This document shows, piece by piece, positions 35,991-46,442 of a DNA stretch of 64,000 nt (the stretch's first letter is position 1; every line of letters begins with the position of its first letter). Source of the DNA: Gerris lacustris (taxonomy: Eukaryota; Arthropoda; Insecta; Hemiptera; Gerridae). The position numbers and the translations under genes were made by a program. The notes beneath the pieces were generated by a model, which was not told the DNA's origin, searched no databases, and saw nothing but the letters and a program-made list of their open reading frames with translations. The stretch covers positions 42,336,329 to 42,400,328 of the forward strand of contig OX578282.1 in NCBI GenBank assembly GCA_951217055.1, in the 5' to 3' direction.

Positions 35991-36031
35991 TCGGAGTTAC
36001 TATACACCCCATACTGCTGTTGAATGTGATC

Positions 36032-36491
36032 GGGGGTCGATTCTGTAACTTTGCAACCGCCCTTTTCATGTTGTTATATATCAAACTGTTGTTATGAAGA
36101 TGCGCGCGCAACCTATCAACGTGAATCTATAACTTTGACTGTTGTTATATAAGGAGAAATTGATATATAAGGTTTGATATATATCCACTCAAAATTGTTG
36201 TTGATATAATTCGTCAGGTTATGTTGTTATAAATCAAATGCTAAAAACCAAAACAAAGTGAAGACATTATTGATGTTTTCATTCACTTTTCTTGTTTTCT
36301 GAATGAAATAACTACAAAATGGCCATCTAAAAAGGACGCTGTCAATGCGTAGTTTGGTATTCGGCCACATATAGCGCTGGCATCACTTTACAGATTCACT
36401 ACATTATATAACAACACTTTGATATATATCGGTGTTTGATAAATAATGTCACTGTTGATATTATATCAAAAAAGTTACAGAATCGGCCTCC
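36032..36491. mobile_element. GGGGGTCGATTCTGTAACTT MITE, complete
   Basis: The left terminus at 36032-36052 is mirrored by AAAGTTACAGAATCGGCCTCC-type sequence at 36471-36491. 460 bp, no ORF. Contains 'agatgcgcgcgcaacct' and many (GTTGTTATA)-like repeats. Confidence 0.75.
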
Positions 36492-36492
36492 A

Positions 36493-36755
36493 GGGGGTCG
36501 ATTCTGCACTGTAACTTTGAAATCCCCTCTTTCATGTGATAATAATCAAAATTCGATAAGAAGATGCGCGCGCAGCCTGTCAACGTGAATCTATAACTTT
36601 GTTTGTTGTGAAATAACAAAAACGTTGATATTTGGTGAGTGATATATTACAACATAAATTGATTTTAATATCCGTCAGATTATGTGTTTATCGTTATGTT
36701 TACATCAAATCAAAACAGAACACCATTATTGTTTCCATTTTCGTTTTTGAACTGA
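36493..36755 (+). mobile_element. second, truncated copy of the same MITE, head to tail
   Basis: One base after the first copy ends, GGGGGTCGATTCTG starts again and the same blocks follow: 'cccctctttcatg', 'agatgcgcgcgcagcct', 'caacgtgaatctataactt'. Similarity fades at about 36755. The right TIR is missing. Confidence 0.75.
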
Positions 36756-37087
36756 AGTAGCTTTTATTAGACTTTATTAGATTTTATTACTTTTATTAGA
36801 CTTTTTTTTCGGACTTCGTTTTTGAAAGGAAATGAATTTTTATCGCGTATTATACACATACATATTTCTAATTGGACTATTTTATTGTGATTTGCTGTTC
36901 TTTTAGTATTCTTCTAATACCCATTATTCATTATTCACTACAGAGTAACGTCATTATTGTTTTCATTTGCGGACTGAAACAAATTATATTTTACTTAATG
37001 TTTGTACAGGTTTTTTGTATGCCTTAGTATTATTTTGTTTCTTTGAAAATTACTTAACATAAATTTGCTTCATTTTTTAATTTTTCA
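36756..37087. other. AT-rich DNA with simple repeats
   Basis: 'ttttattagac' is repeated at 36762-36805. 36950-36980 echoes the end of the preceding MITE. Confidence 0.35.
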
Positions 37088-37270
37088 TATAATGTGGAAG
37101 TATTGTGATTGTTAAAATTACTTGTGATTCGATGTCTGTCGTGAAATGTCTGTCTGTCGTCTGTGCAGACGCTTGGAGCCCAAACTGCTGGGCTGATTTT
37201 GGCGAAATTAGGCGTATAAGTTTAAAAAAGATCATACCCCGAGGTGAAATCGAGAAACGAATTTTATGTA
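37088..37270 (+). mobile_element. ACTTTCTC-TIR family fragment
   Basis: 'gaagtattgtgat', 'tctgtcgtctgtgcagacgc', 'ttggagcccaaactgctggg', 'gatcataccccgaggtgaa' and 'atcgagaaacgaatttta' match 37735-37980. It is truncated at 37270, and the (TCTG) tract is shorter. Confidence 0.7.
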
Positions 37271-37720
37271 GATAACAGGGAGTCTAGAGTTTGCCATTTA
37301 AGTACGCCATTTTCGAAATTCGGTTAAATATTAGAGTTTACACATAAACTTTGGTATTCAGTCTGCACGGTATCATCAGGCCACGTAACATTATCTGTAT
37401 GGGAATCGAATACATTCCAGATCTAATAACGTCTAAACATGTACATGTATGTTTATTGATTTCAGGAGGAAAATTTCCATTTGCAGCATTAAGAACTCCA
37501 AAGCCAATTGTTAGGCTGAAGAGGTGTAAAATTAATGTAGATTAATAATTCATTCGACGAAACGTTATAACTATAATTTAAAACCATCTTTAATCGCAGG
37601 TAGTAAAACTTTTTCAATTACTATAAAATAATTAATATCACAAATTAGCAATATAATTGCATTTTTTAATTATAAAATACAAAACTAATTATATTAGTAA
37701 TTTCAGTTCCTTTTTTTATT
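37271..37720. other. AT-rich DNA
   Basis: A 64-codon frame (37351-37545) has no recognised motif. Confidence 0.35.
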
Positions 37721-38316
37721 ACTTTCTCATATAAAGAGAAAGTATTGTGATGGCGCAAAAATTCGATTTTGAGATTTTGTTGGATTTACGCGTTTTGAGG
37801 TCCCCTGAGTCCAAAAAAGTGGTTTTTAAAAAATGTCTGTCTGTCTGTCGTCTGTCGTCTGTCGTCTGTCGTCTGTGCAGACGCCTGGAGCCTAAACTAC
37901 TGGGCCGATTTTGACGAAATTTGGCATACATGTTCAGAAAAATCATACCCCGAGGCGAAATCGAGAAATGAATTTTAGCTCTAAATTTGGGGACGCTACC
38001 CCCCAAAAACTCTGAAAAAACATGAAAAAAAATTATTTCTCGAAAACGGTTCCGACGATTTTGATTAAAAAATTCTAAAATGTAGTCCATTTGAATACGA
38101 ATCCAACGATATAAGCCGTTTTCCCGGGAAAAATCTAGTTCCTGAGAAATTAGCTTAAAACGCGGACGGAGAGAGCCCGGGTTCGATTCCCCGCCCAGGA
38201 GAAGTTATTTTTATGATAAATTTTGATGAAATGTTCAATAATATTAAAATGTACATTTGAAAACTAATAAATGGAAACACTGGGCTAAGTAATTATAAAC
38301 TCGTATATGAGAAAGT
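37721..38316 (+). mobile_element. ACTTTCTCATATA-TIR element, long subfamily, best copy
   Basis: ACTTTCTCATATA (37721-37733) pairs with TATATGAGAAAGT (38304-38316). The internal order is 'agagaaagtattgtgatgg', 'attcgattttgagatttt', (GTCT)n to 37880, 'aaactactgggccgatttt', 'cataccccgaggcgaaatc', 'cgctaccccccaaaaactc', 'cccgggaaaaatctagtt', the tRNA-like module (38140-38200), then an AT-rich end. 596 bp. The minus-strand 123-codon frame inside is a by-product of the repeat. Confidence 0.8.
38140..38200 (+). other. tRNA-like module inside the TIR element
   Basis: TCCTGAG (38140) can pair with CCCAGGA (ending 38200) in six of seven positions. B box GGTTCGATTCC at 38180-38190 is exact, and the T-arm is CCGGG/CCCCG-like. 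The D-arm/A-box region ('ttagcttaaaacgcgg') is shortened and degraded, so a functional tRNA is unlikely. Confidence 0.6.
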
Positions 38317-39182
38317 TTGTCTGAGTTGTCTCGGACCGATTTTTTAAATTGAATCTAATTACACATTTAAAAATTAATATTAGGTTTAAAGTCCAAATTT
38401 TTTGTTAATCCGTATGGTGTTTTTTAATGTGTAATAAAAGGAACGTGTTAAAAAGTTTAATAATATTCGAGTATTCTTTGTGAATATTGTATTCGGGTTT
38501 CTCCTGGCATTATCCACCTCTTCAGCCGCATCTACCAACTTATATTAAGCTACTTAATTACAAGGGTATACCGTATTAAATTATTATTCATAATTTAAGA
38601 TTTATAGTAGGTATTTAGTAATCTAGACTTGTTTTGGAACAAACTGATAGATTCAACCTCATCTTCAAAATGTTATGCTTAAAAAGTGAATGGATACAAA
38701 ATTATTTTAATAGCAGCTCAATTTAATTATTGATATCCCTATCTAATTAAATAATTGAAACATTTCGTTTGGTTTTTTAACGTTTAACTTTATCGGTTAA
38801 TATACATATATATATATATATATATATTTTATCTGGCACTTTCATTAATGAAATATCTAATGTACATAATACAAATGAATTAAAGCTACGCTAAGTATTA
38901 TAATAAATTATAATGTAAAAATATTCCCACGATTAACAAGCTTAATTATTATAAAATAACAATTTCGTTGCATTTCTCCTTTCTCTATAATCCTTCAATT
39001 CCCAAAGTTTTATTAAAAAAAAGTAATCATTTATTACGATATAAAATGATCCAGTTTTTATTATTTTCACATATATCAATGCGCAACATACAGCAAATAT
39101 TATCAAAAGCCATGTATAGTGGTTGCAAGTTGAGTTGTACCTTATATTAAAGTAATTATCTTTGAGAAATATTATTTATTTA

Positions 39183-39188
<6 letters not shown>
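38317..39188. other. AT-rich DNA with a short (TA)n
   Basis: (TA)n at about 38808-38827. No gene seen. Confidence 0.45.

Positions 39189-39268
<80 letters not shown>
39189..39268. repeat. (TA)n microsatellite
   Basis: About 40 TA units, followed by a short CACACA run. The Tyr/Ile open frames across it on both strands are artefacts of the repeat. Confidence 0.97.
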
Positions 39269-39269
<1 letters not shown>

Positions 39270-40055
39270 GCACACACAGAAAAAAACACACTTATATTCT
39301 GCCTTTGTCTCGTAAACAAGAATGAATTTCCCAAAGTGTTTCTTAAGAAGGTGTGTTGGGCGCTAATCTGTGCCTGGGAGCGTAAGAAACAAGCGTAAGC
39401 GTCAGAGCGCTTGTCCATTGCTCACACAAAAGATTTGCTCATTCATTATACTCTGTATCGTGGGACGACGAGTGTCCGCACAACCTCAAAAAACATCAGA
39501 AAATCAGGCCTAAAAACATGAAGAATTCTAAAATCCTTATTTTTAAACGATTAGTTCACTCAATGCTAGAGATTGGATCTTAGGATATACTATGTAAGTA
39601 TAAAGACAAAGGTTCTAAGGATGTTACGTTTTTCTTGAATGAGATATCCTGAAAACCTCTAAGGCCATAATGCAAAAAGAATCTTATTTCTAAACACTAA
39701 AGCTAACGGAATCAATGTTTAATGTCAGAGAATAGATCTAGGGTTGTTCAGTATTAGTCCTGTATTCCTCATTGAATCTTAGAACCTCATTATGAGATCA
39801 GTAGGTCTAGTAATGTACACCATTTTTCCTCACCCTAAGTATTTTAAATGAAAAAATATAGACCAAATTAAGACGGACGAAGCAACAGATATTAAATGTC
39901 ATAAACTTTTAGAAATAGCTTAACTAATTATGAAAACATGTTACTTATTATTTTTTTAGTTTGGGAGGAAATCGGGAATTCCTTTTACCTAAGCTCCGAA
40001 TTATTTTTATAGTCAAATATTAAACCCCACATCCAGAATATCTATAATTAATAAT
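39269..40055. other. unclassified DNA
   Basis: 39330-39490 is GC-richer ('tgtgcctgggagcgtaag') without a recognisable gene. The rest is AT-rich. Confidence 0.35.
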
Positions 40056-40760
40056 CAGGTCAAGTGTGTGCTATTCAGCACACAGCGAGGGTCCGTAGGC
40101 CACACTATATAGTGTTTAACTGTAAAGTGTACAAACAGTGTTTTTTAAAAATGCTAAAAAGCTTACTTTGAACCATTCTAAGGGTCTGATATTCTCAAAA
40201 CACACTCTGATAAAGTATTTTTTTTCCACTGAACCTGACTACAACCATATAAATACATCGAAAAGACCATAATTATAAAAAACGTATTTTGTCAATAAAA
40301 AATGAAATAATATTTTTTTCGAAATTTCCAAAAAGTGGCATCTTTACTTTTAGTCTAAGAATGTTCAGGAATTTTTTCAGATTTTTTGCACTTCACATAA
40401 GCGAGATAGAAGGGGGGACACATTTCACACCCACTTCAAACTTGCCTACGCTCGCCCTGTCAAAGTTATATCCAAAGAATTATATATTTTTGTAATCAGC
40501 TCGACGTACCCTTTCATATGATACCCCTCACGGTGTCGAAAAAAAATAAAAAAATTTTAACCTTAAGTTTTTTTACCCTAATTTTTTTGAAAAATATTAT
40601 TTTGAAGTCGGTATATTTTTAAAATATGTGGGCAGGTACAAGACACATACATGTCAAATTTCAAAGTGATCGGACGAAAGGTGTAGCCGCGAGAGGACGG
40701 ACGGACAGACACACGCAGGAAAATATAAGGGTCCTTGGTTTTGCCTACGGACCCTAAAAA
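40056..40760 (-). mobile_element. AGGGTCCGTAGGC element, copy 2
   Basis: Reverse complement of 4392-5111 at high visual similarity. It has the AGCACACA hairpin (about 40064-40085), 'gagggtccgtaggccacact', 'tctgataaagtattttttt', 'gaaaagaccataattataaa' and the end 'ttgcctacggaccctaaaaa'. No coding capacity; frames here are shared with copy 1 and are not genes. Confidence 0.75.
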
Positions 40761-40845
40761 CGAAATTAATCCATTTTTTGTTTCCGCACAATAGACTTTT
40801 TGCCACTATTGAAGTAAGGGTGTGAAAAGTTATTATATTCAGATA

Positions 40846-41417
40846 GTCCAAAAAAGCGAGATAGCGAGCCAAAAAATGTCTGACTAACAAGCTAGAATTT
40901 TGTACACAAGTAAATCTTTTGATGCCTTTTAAGAATATCTGGTCAGCTAAGTTCATCTGCGGGACAAAGCTTGGCAATAGGCATTTAAAAAAAACAAACC
41001 GGTAGAGAGCGGCATGTCCTGCCCAAAATGTGATTTTCATGATCCTGAGTACAAAATTAGATTATAGACCAAAAATCAAGTAAATTTTAATTTGTCACTT
41101 GATATGACAGTTATTCAAATACTACTCCAAATCAAAGTGATCACCCTTCAAGTGACAAACTAACAATAATTTGATTATTAGTCTGCTAATTAATTTTGTA
41201 CTCAGGATCATGAAAATCACATGGTCCAGCAAAATGGGCGGGAAATGGCCACTCTCCACCGGTTTGTTTTTTTCTAATACCTATAGCCAAGCTATGTCAA
41301 GCAGCACGCAGACGAACTTAGCTGACCAGATATTCTTAAAAGGTACCAAAAGATTAACTTATACACCAAATTCTAGCTTTATGTTAGTCAGACACGTTTT
41401 TGCACGCTCTCCTGGAC
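40846..41417. mobile_element. fold-back MITE with TA-flanked ends
   Basis: GTCCAAAA.. at 40846 and ..TCCTGGAC ending 41417 are flanked by TA (40844-40845; 41418-41419). Arms of about 210 bp share TCTGACTAACAAGCTAGAAT-type sequence, 'agaatatctggtcagctaag' and 'catgatcctgagtacaaaat'. The spacer (about 41062-41198) is itself partly self-complementary around 'caagtgacaa'. TA flanks suggest Tc1/mariner, not proven. Confidence 0.75.
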
Positions 41418-41965
41418 TAATATGAACCTTATTCACTATAAAATTTTCATTGATAAATGATTATACTGATTTTCCCCTTCGTTTGATGTTTTGTTGAAAA
41501 CATGGGTTGAAATTGGCAGAAATCAACTTCAATCTAAGATCTTGAAGAAAATTGCACATTACACACCAATTTAACCCTCCTCTACAACCTCTCATTAATT
41601 TCTTGTTTCTATGTATGCAACAAACTCTTTTATCCCGGGCCAACTCGTATCCGACCTTTCTAATCCTTTAATTTAACTCTTATCTTCCCAGAACCTCCGA
41701 GATAATCCTCCCCGTCAACCAAAGATGCAGTGGCCTAGGACATGATGATAACTTTATATAATCTTATCTATTCCCAATCTCTCCACTATTATTTAACTAT
41801 CTCAGTACATCTTTGTATTAAAGCCGTCATATATATAATTTTAATCTCTATTTCTCCTTCTATTTTAATCACTTAAACAATGAAATAAAAAATACTTTTT
41901 CAAAGCCCAGATATTAGCTTTCTACCCCACGTCATTCATTCACTATTATTAAAATTATATCTATT
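41418..41965. other. AT-rich unique DNA
   Basis: No gene or repeat recognised. Confidence 0.4.
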
Positions 41966-42846
41966 GAATTAGAATGAAATTAGTGAGAACCTGTTTAATA
42001 AAAACAACTAGTTTCGTAAAATTTATGTACATCCTAAAGCGGCCTACACACATGGGAACTTGGTTCGCCGAACTTGGTTCCTACGAACCAAGTTCCCATG
42101 TGTGTAGAGGTAAACGAACCAAGTTCGTGACGAACTTGGTCTTCCATCGGGTTGGAAAACATTTGTTCGGTTCGCCGGCAGAGCGAACCAGGTTCGCCTG
42201 TGTGTAGAGGACACGAACCGATGTTCGTCATTTTATCAGAAAAGACACCCTGACTCTACACCTCCGACTCATTTGATTATTTTTACTTCTTTTAACATTG
42301 TTTTTTTTAACGCTGTTTTTTATCGTTGTTTATTTTAACGCTGTTTTTATCCCTGTTTTTTTTAACGCTGTTTTTTCCCCTTGTTTTTTTAAAGCTGTTT
42401 CTTTGAACTCTGTTTTAAAACTGTGTTTTTAACGCTTTTTTGTGTTTTTTAACGCTGTTTTTTCCCCCTGTGTTTTTCTAAAGCTGTTTCATTTAACTCC
42501 GTTTTTAACTCAGTGTTTTTAACGTTTTTTTTATGTTTTTTTTTTTAGTGTTCGGGTCCCTCTCTACTGTGTGTAGAGTGCGGACCCCACGAACGTGGTT
42601 CCCATGTGTGTAGGCCGCTTAAGGGTATAAACTTTAGGTAATAGACTAATGGACTAAACTTACAATCTTTACATAGAAATATGATAAGATAGTAAGTTTA
42701 GTTGCTATGTTAAGATTGAAAGTTTAGTGTAGTAGTCCATGACCTATAGCACCTATACCATGATGATGTAAATAAATTTTACGAAACTAGTTGGTTAAAC
42801 GGTGATTTTTATTAAACAAAAATTATCACTAATTTTATTCTAATTC
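41966..42846. mobile_element. outer inverted-repeat element, interrupted
   Basis: The left arm 41966-42033 ('gaattagaatgaaatta', 'aacaactagtttcgtaaaat', 'gtacatc') matches in reverse complement the right arm 42765-42846 ('gatgtaaataaattttacg', 'aaactagttgg', 'attttattctaattc'). Between them lies the complete Harbinger-like MITE (42038-42619) plus about 145 bp of original interior. Removing the inner element leaves an element of about 296 bp. Confidence 0.65.
42038..42619. mobile_element. PIF/Harbinger-like MITE with TAA target duplication
   Basis: Perfect 22 bp terminal repeats (AGCGGCCTACACACATGG.. at 42038) end at 42619 and are bracketed by TAA (42035-42037, 42620-42622). A 3 bp TWA duplication fits PIF/Harbinger. 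The left half holds several inverted copies of a GAACTTGGTTCG-type motif (42056-42240), like subterminal transposase sites. The right half (42290-42545) is a T-rich array of a degenerate 'tttttaacgctgtttttt' unit. Confidence 0.8.
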
Positions 42847-43109
42847 ATTATTTTAACGGTTGCTAATTCCTATCTTATTCTAAATCTATTCTAAACACTA
42901 ATATTACTGTTTTTGTTTTTTTAATTTCATAAAAAATAAATTTATAATAATAATCAAGTAGTTAGTTACATAGTTAGTAGCACTCACTGATAATAAATAA
43001 AATTAAAAGATCGATTATTAAAACGATCACGAACCAAAGAAACCAAAAAGAACTGTATTAAATCAAACCAGTATATTAAATTTAATGAATAAAACACAAT
43101 TTAAATATC

Positions 43110-43290
43110 AGGTACTTTTTTTTGTCTAAACCACAAGTCTTTTTAACACTTTACCGTAACGGTTTCATCGTGTTTGCTATCTTCAGTGGTTAAGTACAAA
43201 AATTAAGATAGCACTGAAGATAGCAAACATTCTGAAACCGGTTTGGTAAAGTGTAACATACTTGTGATTTAAGCAAATAAAAAAGTACCT
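43110..43290. mobile_element. ~180 bp palindromic MITE
   Basis: AGGTACTTTTTTTTG at 43110 is mirrored by AAAAAGTACCT at 43290. Arms run almost to the centre through 'acactttaccgtaacggttt' and 'tttgctatcttcagtg'. Flanks are AT-rich with no clear target duplication. Confidence 0.7.
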
Positions 43291-43564
43291 AATATTTAAA
43301 TGGTCTTTTATTTATTAAAAAATATGTGAAACTATCACAAAATCTCAGTCGAAACTTCGAATTCAGTTGTTAATGCTAGTCAAACCAGCAAACCATTATT
43401 AAATACCCAGGTATTTTGCTTTTTATAATTCATCTAATCAATTAAGTTTCTCGTACAAAATCTTTAAAACCGTCTCCAAAAGAAGAAACATGACCTTGAT
43501 TTACAAGTTAATTAATATTAATTTTCAGTTGTTACAATATAATATTTTCTTATCTCAAATATTG

Positions 43565-43650
43565 TGATGACCCAAAAATCGGTTAGGACATTTTGATGGA
43601 TTTACATCTTTCGTGGTCATTTAAAGATATTTTCCGCGTAGGAAAGATCA
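43565..43650 (+). mobile_element. very degenerate ACTTTCTC-family piece
   Basis: 'caaatattgtgatgaccc', 'aaaaatcggttaggacattt' and 'tgatggatttac' echo the start of the family copy at 37733-37790. Only a small stretch is recognisable. Confidence 0.35.
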
Positions 43651-43956
43651 AAAAAGTTATTCGTAAATCATATCTTAGATTTATCGTCTATTGCCGAGTT
43701 TAGTATAAATTACCAAATTACACTGAAATTTGTTGGCACAATTATACATACATATTGTCAATTAGAAGTGGTATTAATATTTGAAAATCGATTTTTGCTA
43801 TTTAGGGGAGATGCTTCTAAAACAGTGTTTAAAAACTTCTTAACGTCTAATATCCTCTTTAAGAGTTGAGGTAAAGTTTGGCAACTTAAATATCAAGCGC
43901 GTGAAGAAGGGGTGTTACAGCGAGGTGTTGCACGTCTTCTGGATATATGAGCTTTG

Positions 43957-44000
43957 ACCATAGTTGCCCAACTCGTGGACCACGACCCCTAGGAGGTCAG
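43957..44000 (+). mobile_element. possible hAT-type terminus
   Basis: 'catagttgcccaactcgtgg' followed by 'ccacgacccctaggaggtc' resembles the widespread CAGTGGTTCCCAACC..GACCCC hAT termini. No partner end was found. Confidence 0.3.
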
Positions 44001-44175
44001 GTTACTATCAAAGCAAACTATTAAAAAAGAGAAAATTTTATGCACAAACATCATTTTTATTTCTAAAAAAAACTGTGAAGGTAATTCAAAATAGAAAAAC
44101 TCATTGAAAAATTTACAAGTACCCGAGTGCAAAAAACCTCCCGTGAAATCAATTTATTTGTAACTGATTTTTGTA

Positions 44176-44310
44176 TTAGGCAGTGTCAAAAAAAATAAAA
44201 TAAAATAAAAAATAAATAAAATAAAATAAAAGATAAAGATCTACTCAATAGTTTTATCTACTCCATAGGTATGTATTTATTTCCACAGGGTGAAAAAAAC
44301 TTAGATTCGA
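44176..44310 (+). repeat. short interspersed repeat, copy 1
   Basis: 'aggcagtgtcaaaa', an (AAATA)n run, 'agataaagatctactcaata' and 'ggtatgtatttatttccac' parallel 45240-45345. Confidence 0.55.
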
Positions 44311-45239
44311 CATATTGAGTGCCCCTAAAAGATTAATGAAGAGGACAAATTAGTTTATTTGTGGGGGTATCGAGAAAAGGTAATTCTTTATAAAAACTCC
44401 TGATATTACTTTCTTGAATTTTTGTTCAAAGTATTTATTTTTTGTAAGTATCAAAACATAACTAAGAGCCTAAACCACCTATGAGCTAATCTACCTTGAT
44501 TGTTGACTAACAATACTTCATTTTGCTAATAATTTGCTAATAATTACTTCATTATTGTAATAATTTAATTCAGAATTGCTAATAATTTGTGTCTTTTAAA
44601 TTTTGGTTTGAAGTAAATCAAATAAAATATATTTCTTGATTTTAAATTAACATTCGAAAGATATAAATATATTTTTAAAAAGTGAGATGCCAATAAATAA
44701 AATTAGAACTTTCTCTTTCGTACTTGGTTAGTGAAGAAGAGAAAGTAGAAAATATGTGAATCCTTATAGTAAGATTTGCAATAATCATTACCTTCTTGTA
44801 GAAGGTCATATAATAGATATGCAACAATATAAATAACTAAGCTGTTTTTTCCCTCATTAAAGACAAATATCAAGTGGGATAGAGTAATCTGAGCCAGGAG
44901 AATTCATTGCTAGCTGTTATTTCACCCCTCGTATAGTACAATATGATTGTGTCTCATCTCTCCCATATCAAGGCATCTCTTTCACAAGGAAATTTGTGGA
45001 GGAAAATAGATAGTTACACAATTCAAATTACTAGGAAGGAAATTCTTGTTTCAAGGAAAAATATATAAGTAAAGTGAATAGATGTTTTCTCTCTTTGTTT
45101 CTAAATAATCTTTGAGAAGGAAAATTGTACATTCCTATTCCTGGTTTTAGTCTAAAAACAGATAAAATAATCTCCTGATTTCCACTTAAAAGGTAGACAT
45201 AATTGTACATTGTTCTTAGGACGAACTATTTGTAGCTAT
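44311..45239. other. AT-rich unique DNA
   Basis: No gene seen. 'gctaataattacttcatta' is locally duplicated at 44527-44575. Confidence 0.4.
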
Positions 45240-45345
45240 CTATCTATTGGGCGTACATAAATTAGGGAGTGTCAATAAATAATAAAAGAAAAAGATCTTC
45301 TTAACAGGTTTAGAGGTATGTATTTATTTCCATAAAATGACAAAA
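45240..45345 (+). repeat. short interspersed repeat, copy 2
   Basis: 'agggagtgtcaataaataat', 'aaaaagatcttcttaacagg' and 'ggtatgtatttatttccat' match copy 1. No class assigned. Confidence 0.55.
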
Positions 45346-45802
45346 ACAAAAATTAAGGAATAGAATAAAAACAGAAAACTGCTACAGAGTATTCACTATA
45401 AGGTAAGTATCGGATAATAACTTTTAAATTCAGTTTATTCAAAGTTAAATAGACGTTAAAAGAATTCAAATCACTCTGTATGGCTAAACGATTTCGCGAA
45501 AGGTCGCTAACAAGTGAGGACCAAAATGCTGACAGCTGCAGAAAGGGTACTTTAAACATACTTGCAGAAGTTTGAAAAGTATCAAATGTAAGAAATTGCA
45601 AAAAGAACGAAGTAATCGATTTAGTCGACAAAGCAAGAAAAACGAACGAAATGAACACGAGAGTAAAAAAATTGGTTCGGCACATCGAACAAAACATTCT
45701 CTTATAGGCACAGACATTGTATTTAAATCCCATGATATCTCATTTAATTTAATTTATTTATTTTTAAATTAAAGTATTTAAAAGGTTAGTAGTTTACTTT
45801 TT
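45346..45802. other. AT-rich DNA
   Basis: A 126-codon minus-strand frame (45353-45733) has no recognisable motif and overlaps other frames. Not called as a gene. Confidence 0.35.
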
Positions 45803-46153
45803 GTTTTTTATCTTCAACAAAATCAATTTTCTTTTCATCAATATCTATCTAGAAAACTAGATTTTTCCAGGGGGAAAACTACTTATATATGGTTAGATTC
45901 AGATTAACAAACTACATTTGAGAATTTTTTTAAAATCAAAATTGTCAGATTTAATTTTTTTAAACATGTATGCCAAACTATTGGGCCGAAATCAACCACA
46001 GTAGATAGGCTCCACGCGTGTGCACAGTCTAAAGACGACAGACAAACATTTTTTAATAACCACTTTTCTGACTCAAGGGACCTTAAAAGATATAATTTTT
46101 GCGACAACCCAATACTTCCCCATTACATATATCTACTACGTAAATGAGAAAGT
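45803..46153 (-). mobile_element. ACTTTCTC-TIR element, short subfamily, truncated
   Basis: 'caacaaaatcaattttctt..catcaatatct', 'actagatttttccaggggg', 'atgtatgccaaactattggg', 'agacgacagacaaacatttt' and the end 'aaatgagaaagt' match the family. The middle G/C block is deleted. Confidence 0.65.
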
Positions 46154-46204
46154 AAATTTACTAAGAATTAATCAAACTTGAGGAATTAACAAAGAATAGC
46201 CGAC

Positions 46205-46442
46205 ACTTCTTTAGATTGTTACTTCCTGATAAAACAAACAGAGGGGAGTAACAATCTAAAGAAGGTGAACGGAGTGCTCTTCTTTACACTGTTACCCCAC
46301 TAATAAAAGCAGAAGTGTTATACTCCTTTGTCCTAAAGTACATTTGACTAAACTACCCTTTGCCTTAATAGTTATTTAGTCAAACTCATTTAAGAGTTTG
46401 TATTCTATAAAAACATAAGGGAGTAACAATCTAAAGAAGTAC
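46205..46442 (+). mobile_element. ACTTCTTTAGATTGTTACTCCC MITE, intact
   Basis: ACTTCTTTAGATTGTTACTT at 46205 and GGGAGTAACAATCTAAAGAA ending about 46442 are the outer pair. A second pair lies inside at 46244-46263 and 46278-46296. About 238 bp, no ORF. Confidence 0.85.

Noticed and set aside
37719..38090. 123-codon minus-strand frame
   Set aside because: Lies entirely in the non-coding ACTTTCTC-TIR element and is not preserved in other copies.
39162..39418. Open frames on both strands made of Tyr-Ile repeats
   Set aside because: They are direct translations of the (TA)n microsatellite at 39189-39268.
40654..41040. 128-codon minus-strand frame
   Set aside because: Spans the junction of two unrelated repeats (40056-40760 and 40846-41417).
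41974..42231. Opposed frames with similar peptides
   Set aside because: Caused by inverted GAACTTGGTTCG motifs of the Harbinger-like MITE.
45353..45733. 126-codon minus-strand frame
   Set aside because: No motif, overlaps other frames, and AT-rich composition allows such frames by chance.
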